Shown: positions 32,731 through 46,100, numbered from the stretch's first letter. The stretch is DNA of 64,000 nt from Deinandra increscens subsp. villosa (GCA_039602395.1 JBCNJP010000003.1:65896278-65960277); one strand, 5' to 3'. Numbers and translations: made by a program. Notes: generated by a model from the sequence alone, not told the origin.

Positions 32731-33619
32731 GGGTCCGTTTGGTTCACTGGAATCCTAAGGATTTGTGATGGAATTTGAATTAATTCCTTTTAAAATTATG
32801 TTTGGTTGGTAGATAGTGAAGCTGGATTTGGAATAAATTCCACCAAATAAGGATTTTAACATTCCATCACTAAATGGATGGAATTCAAAACCTTCCAGTG
32901 GAATATTTTAGATTACCATTCTATCCCTTCCCCTATCTCTGAATTTCTGTAGAGATAAAGACACCACAAACCAAAACTTGAAGATGATAAAATAAAAATC
33001 CATTTCATGTTCTTCATCGTCAATATGAAATCAAAAGATAATTTTTTAATAAAACACAAACCAAAATATATAACTTTTCAATATTCCACCAGTGATTAAC
33101 TTTTTAAATCGAAACAAAATAAACATAAAACCACTGGGGGTTTCAAAATTCCAAGAATTGGTGACACACCAGAGAGTTGAAGATGAACAAGAGTCGAACT
33201 GGAACTCCCATCGTTTCCGACGACGACGACAATGACTGTAATGAGAGAAAAGCATACCAGATTGATAATCGATGACGGTGATGTTAACGAAACACGTACT
33301 AGATCGAGAATCAGTGGCGGAGAATAAAGAAGAAAAAAAGTGCATCAATCGGAACTCCCGTCACGATGTTGGCTTCCGGTCGAAAATGACTGATGGTTTT
33401 TTTAGATTTGTATATTTAGGGTTGGGGATAAACGGGTGGGATGAGGATGTATTTGTTTTTTAACTTTTAAAGATTCCAATTCCATTTTAAAATTTTTAAC
33501 CAAACACAATACTAATTTTTGTCTGAATTAATTCCAATTCCCTTTTAAATTAATTTCCAATTCCCTTTTAAATTAATTTCCAATTCCATTAAAAAATAAT
33601 CCGTGAATCAATCGGACCC
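32731..33619. mobile_element. Harbinger-type nonautonomous element
   Basis: An 889-bp element with terminal inverted repeats GGGTCCGTTTGGTTCAC at the left and the complement GGGTCCGATTGATTCAC at the right (15 of 17 match), flanked by TAA at 32728-32730 and 33620-33622. A 3-bp TAA target site with GGGTCCG termini is typical of PIF/Harbinger. Subterminal AATTCC-rich sequence is also inverted, and two AATTAATTTCCAATTCCC units lie near the right end. No transposase frame is present. Confidence 0.8.
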
Positions 33620-33899
33620 TAAGTATAAAACACTTATATATAATTTATACCATTTATATTTTGGGTATAAAATTGCTTGAAATAATTTGTGCCATTGTTT
33701 CGTCATTGTTTTATTCTATTGTTTCGTTGTTGTTTTATTCTTTTATATGAATGCAAATACAAAATGTTGACTTTTATATTTTATTATTTCGTATTATTTT
33801 TCTTTTTACCATTGATTGCCTTTCTAAATGACTTGATTTATAGTTTCTAATTTAGGAGTGTCATGGTACTTATCTAAAACACATAAAAGGATCAAGAGA

Positions 33900-34442
33900 C
33901 TAAATAACCTGGGACCTAGCTGACCATGAACATTGAGCAAGGCATGATGATGTGCCTCACACTTTCACTAGATTTCATTACCTGAACACCTACAGGATCC
34001 ACGATCTTCCTATTTGTTTTCAAAAACTTTGATGCAATCTGATGATAGAACAAAGATGTTAACCACATTTGTAGACTAAAGATTGCATTATTCAATATTC
34101 ACATGGGACAAAATGATGTGAAATCAGTCAAGAAACATACATGATTGACCCAAGTTAGTAAAGTTGTACTAAGCAAAAATGTTTGAACTTTGGTGTCATC
34201 ATTCCCTTTGCCTTCATAGCAAGCAAAAAAGAACCAAGTCAAGACTGATGCAATAACAACAGAAAACAAAGAAAAAAACAAATTCCAATGAAATCAATCT
34301 GGATAAAGTTCAATAAACAATACTCACCTAAAATATAGTTAACATCTTCAACAAACCCTTGCCTCAACATTTCAACTGCTTCATCAAGCATACAAAATTT
34401 CAGCGAGCCTAAGTCAAGATTCCCTCTTTCGATATGACCCAT
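33900..34442 (-). pseudogene. DEAD-box RNA helicase fragment (RH7-like), introns kept
   Basis: Three exon-like blocks on the minus strand. Block A (34442-34328): HIERGNLDLGSLKF, then MLDEAVEMLRQGFVEDV, ending ILG before a GTGAGT donor. Block B (34211-34141): KGNDDTKVQTFLLSTTLLTW, then VNH before GTATGT. Block C (34038 to about 33900): IASKFLKTNRKIVDPVG, then SSESVRHIIMPC, followed by a stop and a shifted ARSQVI. Order and intron phases agree with the nucleolar RH7 group, whose sequence here is LDEADEMLRMGFVEDV with SAT and VRHI. Motif II DEAD is DEAV and SAT is STT. The N-terminal motifs and the helicase C domain are missing, so this is a dead gene fragment. Confidence 0.8.
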
Positions 34443-35770
34443 AAGTTTATCAAATTATATGATGATTAACTTAGAACATACAACTTACACTCAATGAGGC
34501 AAAATCGCAAGTGAGCAAGTGAGCAATTAGGCAAAATCTCAGATGAACACCGGGAAACTGTACACCATTTTAGAACTATATCAAAGGCTAGACATCTGTC
34601 GTTTGATTTCCCCATGCTTGTCATCCTGTGAACCGTTGGAGTAGCTTCATGTAGCAGATAATCATGGAGGAGATGGAGCCCCTAATTTAGGGATTGGCAG
34701 AGGACGTCGACTAGAAAATTTCCGATCAAAACATTTTTTTAATCAACGTTTGTTTCAATTGGCAGCCCTTCCTTGCGTTTGCTTTCAGTTGGTAGTCCAG
34801 TCCTTCTATGTAAACACGCTGGCCCAACATTACAGCCCAATACATACAAAAAATATAAAAAAAAATTTGGGGGCCCTATAATTTTGAGGGCTCTAAGCTT
34901 GCTTTACCCAATAAGCTTATAGGATGGGGCCTGATCAATGGCTAGCTGCATAAACCATCAACACCTGTTGTAAATTGTATTGACCATGCAGTTCCTTGAA
35001 GCTTTGGTATAAAGTATTTTAAAACATGCTTTATTTATTTTTCTTAAATGAAAATGCACTGCAACTATTCAGAACCATTAAGTAGTGGGGAGGGGGACGG
35101 TTTGGGTCATATGATCCCTGTAAAAACCAAAAGGCTAACCACACTATCATCATCAATATAACTACAATTAGGTACCCAGAACAAATCACTCAACAACATG
35201 TCCTAACTCATCCTTTCTGGCATAACTTAAGTTTGAAAAAAATAAAAATACTAATTTTATTAAAAAGGGCTAATCATTTAATACTTCTAATAGCAGTGGT
35301 TGAATATGATAAAAGTTAGTGAGGAAAGAAATACTAACATGTATTTTGGCTTATAGATTCCGTAATCGTGTTTTTTATAAATCAAATAAAACAAAAGAAC
35401 AACTTTAAACCCTAAGTTTTGACTAACAGTTTCATTCAATATTTTTTAGCTATATTTGAAGGAATGTATATTAGTAAATACATAAGACAAATGATTCACC
35501 AATTGTTGAAGAGGTTATGGACTATCCGGATGACAAATCAGCAAGCGGTGTCAGGCTCAAACATCCATCCATCCACAACTACCCAAGCATTTCATCAAAC
35601 ACCTAATAGGCATCATATCACACCAAATGAGGTAAAATGTGATTCAGAACAAAGAAAAGGAAGTAATCATAATCCATGTAAAAACAATCGAGGAAAACCA
35701 AAAAAAAGTTAACAAAATCGATCAGTTGAGAGAAAGAAATCATCAATTGATAAGAAATTGAAGCATAAAA
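34443..35770. other. No gene recognised
   Basis: Possibly the upstream remainder of the helicase fragment near 34443-34660, but no helicase motif could be confirmed. The rest is AT-rich with short frames only. Confidence 0.4.
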
Positions 35771-35862
35771 GACCACAATGCTTTTCAATTGAGCCAAAGA
35801 ACCACAATGCGTTTCAATTGAGCAAAAGAACCACAATGCGTTTCAATTGAGCAAAAGAACCA
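35771..35862. repeat. Minisatellite, three 28-29 bp units
   Basis: Units at 35771-35798, 35799-35827 and 35828-35856 share GAACCACAATGCGTTTCAAT and TGAGCAAAA, followed by a partial fourth. Units two and three are identical. Confidence 0.9.
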
Positions 35863-37600
35863 ATTCAAATATGGTTCTACAAAGAATGCGGTTCAATTGA
35901 GCAGAAATGAAGTAGCGGAGCATTAAATCAATCAATAGAACAAAAAAATTACTAGTAGTGAAAACGAGACAGAAAATTTGGAAGTGGCTGCTTGACACTG
36001 TGGTTCTTTTCCACCCGGCTAGAAAACTAGATTTATAATAAAATAAACTATATGAAAAATCATAGAAGATTTTATAGGCGAGCATACAAACCTGAAAATC
36101 GATGAAAAAAGTAGACGCGACTGAGTTTTGGATATAAGCTTCGTCTATATTATGCATGTGGTGTACTCAAGTCATAATTCCTCCCGTCTCTCTATTCGTT
36201 TTTTAGATTCTGTTGTGTTTTTTAATTTCTTATTCACCTTTATTTTTAGTTTCATTTGTTAGTTGATTCACATTTATTTAGTGTATGCCTAAGGAATTTG
36301 GATATGAAGGAGTTATTGCTAACATATTTCCATGTGGGTTTGATTATGAGTACCAATAAATGGTGGTTGGTAGAGGTGACGATTTCAACTGGAGATGTTG
36401 TAATTATTTTCTAATCCACCAAGTCACTTTTAACTTTGCCTTACATTGGGTTCGCCTGTGCATTGCATGGGTCTGCCGACCATCTGCATGTAATACCCAT
36501 GTACTATTTGAAACAAACTTAATGCAAAGCTCCTAAGAAAACTAATACATGCTTATTATTAAGAACGTACATGTTACTTTTAAAAACTTATGTAATTGAT
36601 TTGAACCCAACATGAAAAACAATGACATTTAATTAGTAATTATAGAAGGCTAATACTACTTAAAGACATGGACTTTAACATGTAAATACATGTTAGACAG
36701 TTTGCATACTACCTAAGCACTGTATTTAGTGAACAACGATGGGATAAACTAATCGTATGATAATATTAATGAGCAAGTACATGATTTGTCTCCATTGGCT
36801 TTGTAATTAATAAATTTCTGATGATGCAAATTTTTCTGCTTGATCGTTAGAAGTATTAAACTATGAGAAATATTAAAACCAAAGTAAACAATAAGTTTTA
36901 AACAGAAACTTAATTGGGTGTACACTCAGTTTATTAATAAGAATTTGGTTAGAAAAGTGTAAGACACATTGTTTTATTTTTCATTCTTTTTATGAATTAC
37001 ATATGCCTACATGATCATAAAACACTAATTATACAGTCTAGGCCAGCCCAGTTAGGTTTCTATTTTATCGAACCTCAAGCCTAACTACGAAATGGGCTTT
37101 AACCCGGTTCCTTAACAAAAATAAGGAGACAACATGACAGCTAAAAAGAAACTGAAAAGACAAGTGATTTAACAGGTCATCATTTAAATCGACTTATTAC
37201 ATATCTTCTCTATAGACAACCGTCGGAAAACCAAGAGACACCCTTCATCTTGACGGTGAAAGGTAAGAAACCCAACCTCTATACTTCATTTTTCCGAACT
37301 AATACATATCTACACACGTATTTGCATTGTTTGATTTCATATCTTTCGAAATCTATACATCAAATCCTCTGTTTTAGGATTACATGTATTCCTATTTTGA
37401 TTAGTGGAACATTGTGGATCATATATCTATACTACCTTATTATACATATTGGAGAGAGAAAACCAAGTGTTGAATCCATAAGATCTTTACAAATTTTAAA
37501 ACATAATGTACAAACACTTAAAGCACAAGTGTTGAATCTCTTAAAGCACAAGTCTAAAAGCATAAAACCTTTTAAAGCTATGAAAGCTTAAAACCGCGGC
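35863..37600. other. No gene recognised
   Basis: AT-rich intergenic-type DNA. A splice-like or small-exon structure cannot be excluded, but no domain was recognised. Confidence 0.45.
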
Positions 37601-40600
37601 CAGTGAAAAATTTGAAATTTGAATACCAAAACCCTAGATCTGTCTTTCCATCATTTTCGCTCTCTCTCCCGTCCTTCTTCTCTCAAAATCGAACCCTAGC
37701 TCCTGTACTCCCCCCCAGCTCCGACCACGGCGCCTCCCCTCGGTTCTGACCACGGCGCCGACCCATGCTCCTCTTCAAGCTATCGGTGTCTGCTCTTCCT
37801 CTTTAATCGATTTACGTTTTCAGCGGCTGTGGCAGTTCTCTACCGGCAGCATCCGGGATTGGTTTCGTGTTGTTCTTCTCTCTCTATCGGTAGCATCTCA
37901 AATGAAACCCTAAATCGCAGCTCTCTCTCAAACGATTTTGACAGAGGTAAACATTAAGGGTTTTCTTTTGACCGATTTTCCATTTATTTGTTTCTTCTGC
38001 TTCTTACCTCTTAGGGTTTTTACATCTCTGAGCTCCAGCCACGATCTATTGTTTATGTGTACTGTTGCTATGAGATTTTATGTATTGGAATCCATGTTGT
38101 TTAATGGTTGTGATTGTTGGTGTCGCTAAGATGCCGTATGACCTGAGCGATTCCAGATCTGGTTTTGTTTTAGGGTTTTGACGGTGTTGCAGGCGACTCT
38201 ACGGAAAAGAAGACCAGGAAGACAGGCGTTGTGTGTAGTTTTGATCTGTTTTGAATGTGTTGCTAGAAACATGGAAGAGAACTTCTTCCTAATACTCTAC
38301 CAGGTTTAATATTTCTGTGTAGTTTTGATATGTTGTTTGTGTTTGCTCTTCCTGTTTTGCATCAGATACTATTTTTGTATTTTTTCTTTGTTTAACAAGT
38401 ATTTTTGGTGTGTTTTATACGTGTAATTTGCTACCTGCACCGAGAGCTTATATGTTGTTGACAGCACAGAAAGCTTATATATGTTGACAGCTCTTCTCGA
38501 TTAATGATGTTGGCTTTCTGATTTCGTGGGCGTTTCTTCTCTTACGAAGGTATTATTGTTCTTTGGTGTATCAATTTTATTTTTGCGTGGTTTATCTGTT
38601 ATCATGTTGATTTGATGCCTAAGTTTTTTGTTCTTTGTGTTTCTATAACAGGTGTTGGTTCCCGCCTTCTATTTGCCTTCTTTTTATAGGTTCTAGTGTT
38701 TCAGGTTACGAATGCAGCCCTGTTTTGGTTTGTTCGTAACCCTTATGTGATAAATTTTCTTAGTTTGTATATGTATGGCATTTAGGGTGCCACAAGTATT
38801 CTACAGTTCTTTCCATCTCGGTTTAAGGCCCCAACTCTGGTTTGAAGTTTATGATATTAAATGTGGTATAAATTTTATATATATAATCCACATTATACAT
38901 GCTTTTAATCATTTAAAAGGCGATGATGATGCATTTTCTATCTTTTTATGAAAAGGAACCAGTCCAAGCAAATATGGTTTAGTTTTTAAGAGGGCGTCAA
39001 GGATATTAGCATCAGTGAAAGTAATCATATATTCATATGCCATCTTCTTTTTGGTTTAAAGCAGTCTCATTTGTGTAATATTTTGCTATTGACACTCAGC
39101 AGGTACTATATTTATAAATTTTTGGAGTTTTAGTTGAGGGATTACGGTAAAATATAGACTTCTAATATCTCTTTTTAGCATTTGTTGTGATCTTGGTGTT
39201 TTACCCAACAACTTCATGGAACTCTGTATATTTTAATTCTTCTTTTACCTTTGTGACAGGAGCAATCATTTCTGACAACGAAAACTTGGTGGTTGGACTT
39301 TCTCTAGGAACTATGTATATTATGTTTTGGAAGGGCGAGGTAATGCAAGCCAAATATTAGTAAACTCACAAGAATACTATGTTGCTCCGTAAAATAGATT
39401 TTAAATGTTTGCAGTGAGTCCGCCGAAGGTGCAAATGATTCTAATCCTAACAACCAGGTAGGTTGTGAAAGCACCATTGGCTCTCTGCAATAGGCCTGAT
39501 GCAGCAGCTTAATCATCTGGCTTTTGTAGTGATCTGATGACAACGATGCAGCAACTTAGTCCTCTTCTCCTGTTGTTCATACATTTGCTGTTGTAACATG
39601 AATTAAAGTCAACTTTCATTTATGTGGATGAAAGGAAGCTGTCTTATGAGGTAGGTTTTTTTATGATCTATTTCTATAAAATTTCATGGTTACTCAATTG
39701 AAAGCGTTAAAGTTTGCGTCTGTTAGTGTTTTCCGTCATGGTTTTATATTCCTAAAATCACATTTGGATAACATGTTTTCTCTTAATTTGATATTCCTCA
39801 TTGATTTTTATGTTTTATAATTTAGTTAAATTTTTATTGTAGGAAAGTGGCTTGGAAGTAGGCAAACTTGATGGAACTTGGCAGTAAAGGGTGCTGGAAC
39901 GTATGCCTTTTCTTTTTTGATGCAGTTGAAGGAGCTATATTTAATGTGAGTTTTATAAAATAAGATTTAAGAGATAAACTATACTCGAAAAGGTCTATCC
40001 ACTTTTAGCCAATTTTGATTCTTCAGATTTGAATAAAATTCATAGACTTTACGTGGGCCTTTTAAGGCTTATTCAAATCTGGGTGGAGATGTAGAGATTT
40101 AAACATATTTTTCACATGCTACACTGCGCATCTTAGTGCATTCAAACTTGTTTATAGGGGATGGTCTTTTATAAACTGATCAGAAGTTCCTTAAATTTGG
40201 ATCCACTACACAAATGTAGAGGAAGCTTCTCTAGAGGTGGAGTTAATGCCGAGGTATTATTTTCGTCATCATTTATAGATAATTTGGTGCAAATAATTTG
40301 ATTATTTGGTAGTTTTGGAAATGGCTTTGTTTTATTGAAATGGCTTTGTAAGGACAGATGGGTATGGTGGTATAGGGCTCCGTTGGATTCTGTTTCTGGC
40401 ACACATTTAGTTCACATTTTAAAACTGTACCTTATTTGGATTTTTTGGGTCAATTTATTATCATTTTATATGGTTTGAGGTTGCTGAGGTTAATGTTTGA
40501 CTAAAGGGTGTATGGATGAACTTATGTTCAATTGTTTTCTTTATTTATATTAGCTACTGATTTATTCTTTTTGGTATTGCAGGTTGGTAGCTGCTGAGGG

Positions 40601-41244
40601 ATTGTTATCGTTTATTGTAAAACTACTCGACACAGCGATGCTATTCAGGCAATGGCTGAACCAGAGGAAGGGAAATATGTTGACCCAATGTTTGAAATGA
40701 TGCACTGCTATATTGTTAACCAATATAAACAAGCGTCTGATTTTCTTATTAATGCTAATCTGTCTGCATGTAATACATGTTCACATACTACAAGCCATAG
40801 AAGGCTTTGTCAAAGCTTACCAGGTTTAGATTTGTATTTGTATTTGTATTTGTTAGAAGTTTTTCCCTTTTTTGTTCAAGTGCATTTTTATTGCATGAAC
40901 CAATCATCACGATAATTCAAACAAGATCTGATATGTTGATTTAACTGAGGAAAAGTCTAGATGTTTTTTGGTGTGTTAACGAGATTTATAAATTGTACCA
41001 ATTTCCAGTTACTAATTATTGACATGTTTGCTTTCCTAGTAAAATCAGCCCTTATTTTTTCATCATTTTCAGGATTGGTGCTTGCTGAACGAGCCTCATA
41101 GCGGTGTTGCATGATTCGTGGACTTTAATTAGATCATAGCATTCACTTTGTTCTCAAAGAAAATGGATTTCCATCAACGCTGTTTAACGATTGTGATGTG
41201 CACCTAGCATTCCTGTGATTTCTTCCTTTAATCATTAACTTAGT
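37601..41244 (+). other. Possible decayed host gene with CT-rich leader
   Basis: Positions 37640-37940 look like a plant 5' leader: CT-rich, with repeated AACCCTA and CTCTCTC motifs. Downstream, many short segments are bounded by AG and GT like small exons, for example 39260-39339, 39415-39457 and a frame at 40652 beginning MAEPEEGKYVDPMFEMM. No continuous reading frame joins them, and only the 39260 block resembles a known protein. The full-length LINE lies immediately to the right. Confidence 0.35.
39260..39339 (+). pseudogene. Possible RIC1-like exon remnant
   Basis: Between an acceptor (TTTGTGACAG) and a donor (GAG then GTAATG) the frame reads AIISDNENLVVGLSLGTMYI, then MFWKGE. This resembles the SDN..GLSDGSLY..WKGE stretch in plant RIC1 WD-repeat proteins, which act in Rab6 guanine exchange. 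The next candidate exon (39415) begins with TGA in the continuing frame. The rest of the gene was not recognised, so this is a weak assignment from a short match. Confidence 0.35.
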
Positions 41245-41612
41245 ACGAGTGTGTTAGCGTTTTCGGTAATCTAGGGTTTGTGGATTCATTCTCTGGTTAC
41301 TCGATATTCGTTTAGCACCCTGTGATTGAGTTAGTTGAGAGATCGGAAGGGTACGAGTATTGTTAGCGGCTTCATTGCATCGAAAACGGTGTTTTTTCTG
41401 TGTGAGTATCCCTAATCGTCCTGCGTGATTAGGGTTTTTCGTCCGAATTCTCTGTTTTGCTCTCCTTGTGTATAACTGTCGGTTCCATCGTCTAATTGGA
41501 GTTAAGCTGCATCTGATATAGATCCTTGGCTCCATTAGGGTGTGGAACGTACGTGTTAGCACTGTTGGTGAGTGATTTAGGGTTTCAACGGGTCCCCTAT
41601 CCTGTTTCGTGC

Positions 41613-43108
41613 ATGGCTACCAAAAACCAGCCACCTGACAAGAAAACCTCCACGTCGAAGTTTACTAATCTTAAACTAGTGGATGGCAAACCAATTCCAT
41701 CGAGGGGCATACTGAAAAATATTGGTGATGGGATGAAATCGGGTTCGCATGCATCTACAACCAAAGATGATACTGGGGTGAAAGTAGGGCTGACGTCACC
41801 CGCTGTGGAGACTACCAATTCGCTGGCAAATTTGTCTCCTGACTTGAATGCTAACTCGGAGCTACAGCAGCAACTGGATCCCAACATCTCTAAACAAAAT
41901 GAAAACGCTAAGTCTAGTGACGAGAAGGTCTCGTTTGCGGCAAAGGTTACGGGTGTGACTACTTCACGAGAAATCAATTTTAGGCCGTTAATCTCGTCAC
42001 ATAACCAGGCAGGGATTGATGTTGTATTGCCAAAGGAATCTGTTAGAAGTGTGCAAAAGAAGTTGTCATATACTCTATTCGGCTATTTTCTGGGGGATAG
42101 GATTGCGTTTCCTGTAGTTGAGTACTATGCTCAGCAAAACTGGAAGAAGTATGGGCTTCAAAAAACGATGATGAATGCTAACGGGTATTTTTTCTTTAAA
42201 TTTGGTGATGAACAGGGAATGATTAAGGTCCTGGAAGGTGGTCCGTGGCAGATTAAAAACAGGCCCATGTTTCTTAATATTTGGAGTCCTACAACCCAAC
42301 TCAAAAAAGAGGATATTAAGAAGGTCTCGGTCTGGGTCAAACTTCATGATGTTCCTCTGGCTGCGTTTACTGCGGATGGCTTGAGTATGATAGCTACTAA
42401 AGTGGGGGTGCCTAAGAGACTGGATGCTTTAACTAGTTCCATGTGTTATGACTCTTGGGGGAGGAGCAGCTTTGCTAGAGCCTTAATTGAAATTTCTGCT
42501 GATCAAGAATACATGGAGGTGATAAAGGTTAGTGTTCCGGACCCTGATGGTGAGGTATCACTGGTGGAAACGATTCATGTTGAGTATGAGTGGCGACCTC
42601 CAAGGTGTAACAAGTGTTGTGTGTTCAGCCATGATACGGAACATTGCCCTCAAAAAGTCCATGATCACCAAAAGAACCCCATACACCAGCTGGATGAGGA
42701 AGGATTTGTGGAGCCAAATAGGAAGAAGGTCGCTAAAAAGGGTGTGAATGTTAAAAATCAGAAACCAAAGTTTGTCTATAAACCTGTGACTGTCAAAGCT
42801 TCGGAACAAGGGGCTTCGTCTAGTAGTAATCCGGTAACAGTGAGCAAGGTAAAGGCTAAGGAACCGTTGGTTAATGTGTCAACCCATAATCCTTTTGACA
42901 TATTGGAAGGGGGGAGGACCGGGTCATTCAGGTGGAGGAGCTTCAAAACGAGATTAGGAAGTTCAAGGATGGTAATACGTCTAAGGTGAGTTATCCGGAC
43001 ATTGAAATTCTGGATTCGACGGATGAAACGGCAGTCTTTATGGCCTCGGGGCTAAATCTGCAAAAACAGGGGGCAAGCACTCCTTCAAAACAGGTTACCC
43101 ATGATTAG
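41613..43108 (+). pseudogene. LINE L7 ORF1 (DUF4283-like, CCHC), one frameshift
   Basis: The start MATKNQPPDKKTSTSKFTN at 41613 is supported by the equivalent start at 13541. In-frame codons upstream to 41526 are leader sequence. The DUF4283-like region covers about residues 130-290 (GIDVVLPKES, FPVVEYYAQQNWKK, EGGPWQIKNRP, KKVSVWVKLHDVPLAAF). The knuckle CNKCCVFSHDTEHC lies at about 42609-42650. The frame runs to a stop at 42989, but the conserved C-terminus (VEELQNEIRKFKDG, DETAVFMASG, GASTPSKQVTHD) lies in another frame ending TAG at 43106-43108, so a slip near 42905-42930 is likely. Its presumed role is binding LINE RNA. Confidence 0.85.
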
Positions 43109-46100
43109 TCTTGGCACTTGGAATATTAGGGGTTTGAACCGCCCCCTGAAACAAAAGGAGGTTCGTTTTTTAGTCCGGGAACATTCTTTAAATTTCTGTG
43201 CTGTGTTGGAATCTCATGTTAATGTTAAGAAGCTCATAAAGGTGTGTGGTGATATCTTCAAATCTTGGGACTGGATTTCTAATGGTGGGGTCTCTCCAAA
43301 GGGTACTCGTATTATTGTGGGGTGGGATAAAACTGTTATGGATATCATGGTATTGTTTTATTCGGATCAAGTTATGCATCTGCAAATTATTCTCAAGAAG
43401 GATAAAAAAGTAATTTTCTGCTCGATTGTGTATGCTTGTAACTACTACATAACGAGACGTCAGTTATGGGATGATCTGGTCAGGTTTACAGCTGTTGCGG
43501 GTACGAGTCCTTGGCTTGTGATGGGGGACTTCAATTCTACCTTGTTTCTGGAAGATAAATTAGCGAGTTCTTCATCCCTGGATATTAGTATGCGTGAGTT
43601 CAAGGACTGCGTTAATCGATGTAAGCTTACAGATTTGAAAGGTATGGGAATGCACTATACGTGGACTCAAAAACCAAGGAAAGGGATAGGGACTCTTAAA
43701 AAATTGGATAGAGTGTTGACGAATGATAAATTTGTGGTGGAATTCCCTACGGCTGTTGCCTTGTTCCAACCTTATAGACTTTCTGACCATTGCCCGAGTG
43801 TGGTTAAACTCACGTGTAACATGCCTAAAAAACCTAGGATGTTCAAATTCGCTAATTTTCTTACTTCCAAACCTGAGTTTATGGACACTGTTAAAAGAGT
43901 TTGGGAGACCAATGTCTCCGGTGTCCCACAATTTTGTGTTGTTAAGAAGCTTAAATCCTTAAAGTCTCCTCTTCGATCTATGCTTTTTAAACAAGGAAAC
44001 CTGCATGCAAAGGTGAGTAAGATCAGGGCGGATTTAGATGAGGTTCAAAAGGCAATGGATGTGGACCCGTTCAACCTGGAATTTAAGGTGCAGGAGGCCA
44101 AACTTCTTGATGAGTTCCAAACTGCTAGTCTTGATGAGGAGAGTTTTCTTAAGCAAAAGTCCAAAGTCCATTGGCTTGCCGTTGGTGATCGTAACACCTC
44201 CTATTTTCATAAATCTTTGAAGATAAGGAATCACAGGGGTCGGATTGATGTTATTAAGGATGCGGCTGGTATTATCCATGAGGGAGATGATGTCCCGTCG
44301 GTTTTTGTGGCTCACTATACGAATTTTTTTGGTGCTAATGGGGTGAGTTCTACTTTGCCTCCTATATCTTTGTTCACTAAAACACTTGATGATGGGGCTG
44401 CTATTTCTATGTCTCGTCCTGTTGAGGACTGGGAGATTCGGGACTCGATATTCGGGATTGATAATGATAAGGCCCCGGGCCCGGATGGCTATACGTCGGC
44501 TTTCTTTAAGAGTGCTTGGCCTATTGTGGGGAAGGACATTGTGCAGGCTGTTCGTGATTTCTTCAAATATGGTAAGCTTCTTCAAGAAATTAACCATACC
44601 ATTATTGCCTTGGTCCCAAAGGTGACTACCCCTGTGAATATTACCGATTATCGTCCTATTGCGTGTTGCAACGTCCTGTATAAATGCATAAGTAAAATTA
44701 TTGCGGATCGGATTAAGTGCTACTTGGGTGACATTGTTAGTGCTAATCAGTCTGCTTTTGTCCCTGGACGGCTCATTACTGATAATATTCTGCTTTCCCA
44801 TGAGCTTATGCATAATTACCACCGTAATGTGGGGGAGCCAAAATGTGCCTTGAAGGTTGATATTCAGAAAGCGTATGATACTGTTGATTGGGGCTTCTTA
44901 ATTCACATTCTGAGCTGCTTTGGATTTCCAGAGGCGATGGTTAACTGGATTACCAAATGTATTACTTCGGTGTCCTATTCGATATGCTTGAATGGTGAGA
45001 TTCATGGTTACTTCAGAGGCCAACGGGGTTTAAGGCAGGGAGACCCATTGTCCCCCTATTTGTTTACTTTGGTTATGGAGGTATTAACTCTTATGCTTAA
45101 TCGTGATGTCGACAGGGACCCTTATTTCAAGTTTCATAAGAAGTGTAAAGACCAAAAGATTGTGAACCTTTGTTTCGCTGATGATCTATTCCTCTTTGCT
45201 CATGGTGACTCTAGATCCACTATGTGTTTGATGCGGTCTATGGATGAATTCTCAAAGATGTCTGGTTTAGTCCCTAGTCTCCCAAAAAGTACCATTTTTT
45301 TCTGTAACGTGGGGAATATTACTAAATCTGCTATTCTTAGCCGCTTGCCGTTTAAAGAGGGAACCCTTCCGGTTAAGTATCTTGGGGTGCCTCTGCTCTC
45401 GGCTGGTCTCCATTACAGGGACTGCCTGCCGTTGTTGGAAGCGGTGGATAATCGCATTTCAAGCTGGAGAAATAAAAACCTTTCTTTTGCTGGTCGGCTT
45501 CAACTCATTCACTCGGTCCTTTCATCTATGCACATTTATTGGGCTTCGGTTTTTCTTCTGCCTCCTAGAGTGGTTCGCGAGTTAGAGGCTAAGATGAGGA
45601 GTTTTTTGTGGTCCCAAGGAAAACGGGTGAAGGGGGCTGCAAAAGTTTCTTGGAATATGGTTTGCCGTCCTAAATGTGAGGGAGGGCTTGGAATCCGGTG
45701 TATTTCTGATATGAATCGGGCTCTCCTAACTAAGCATGTGTGGAGTATTATCACAAAACGAAATTCGCTTTGGGTTGATTGGATTCATACGCATAGGCTG
45801 AAGAATCGCACCTTCTGGAATTGTAAGGATAATATATCTAGTAGCTGGAGTTGGAGAAATCTTATTAAGATCAGACCCCTTATTCGGAATTACATCTTTA
45901 TCACTGTTGGAAATGGTATGTGCACGTCTGCATGGTATGACAGGTGGAACGATGTTGGTCCCTTAGCTAATATTGTCACCCCTCGACAAATTCATAATGC
46001 TGGGTTTAACATTCACTCTCGTGTTGCTGATGTCTTTGTGGGCCCAAACTGGAATTGGCCGGTGGAGTGGTTAACCAGCTCCCCTATTCTTAACAATATC

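Noticed and set aside
44034..44822. Minus-strand frame of 262 codons in the full-length LINE
   Set aside because: Antisense of ORF2, with composition typical of a shadow frame.
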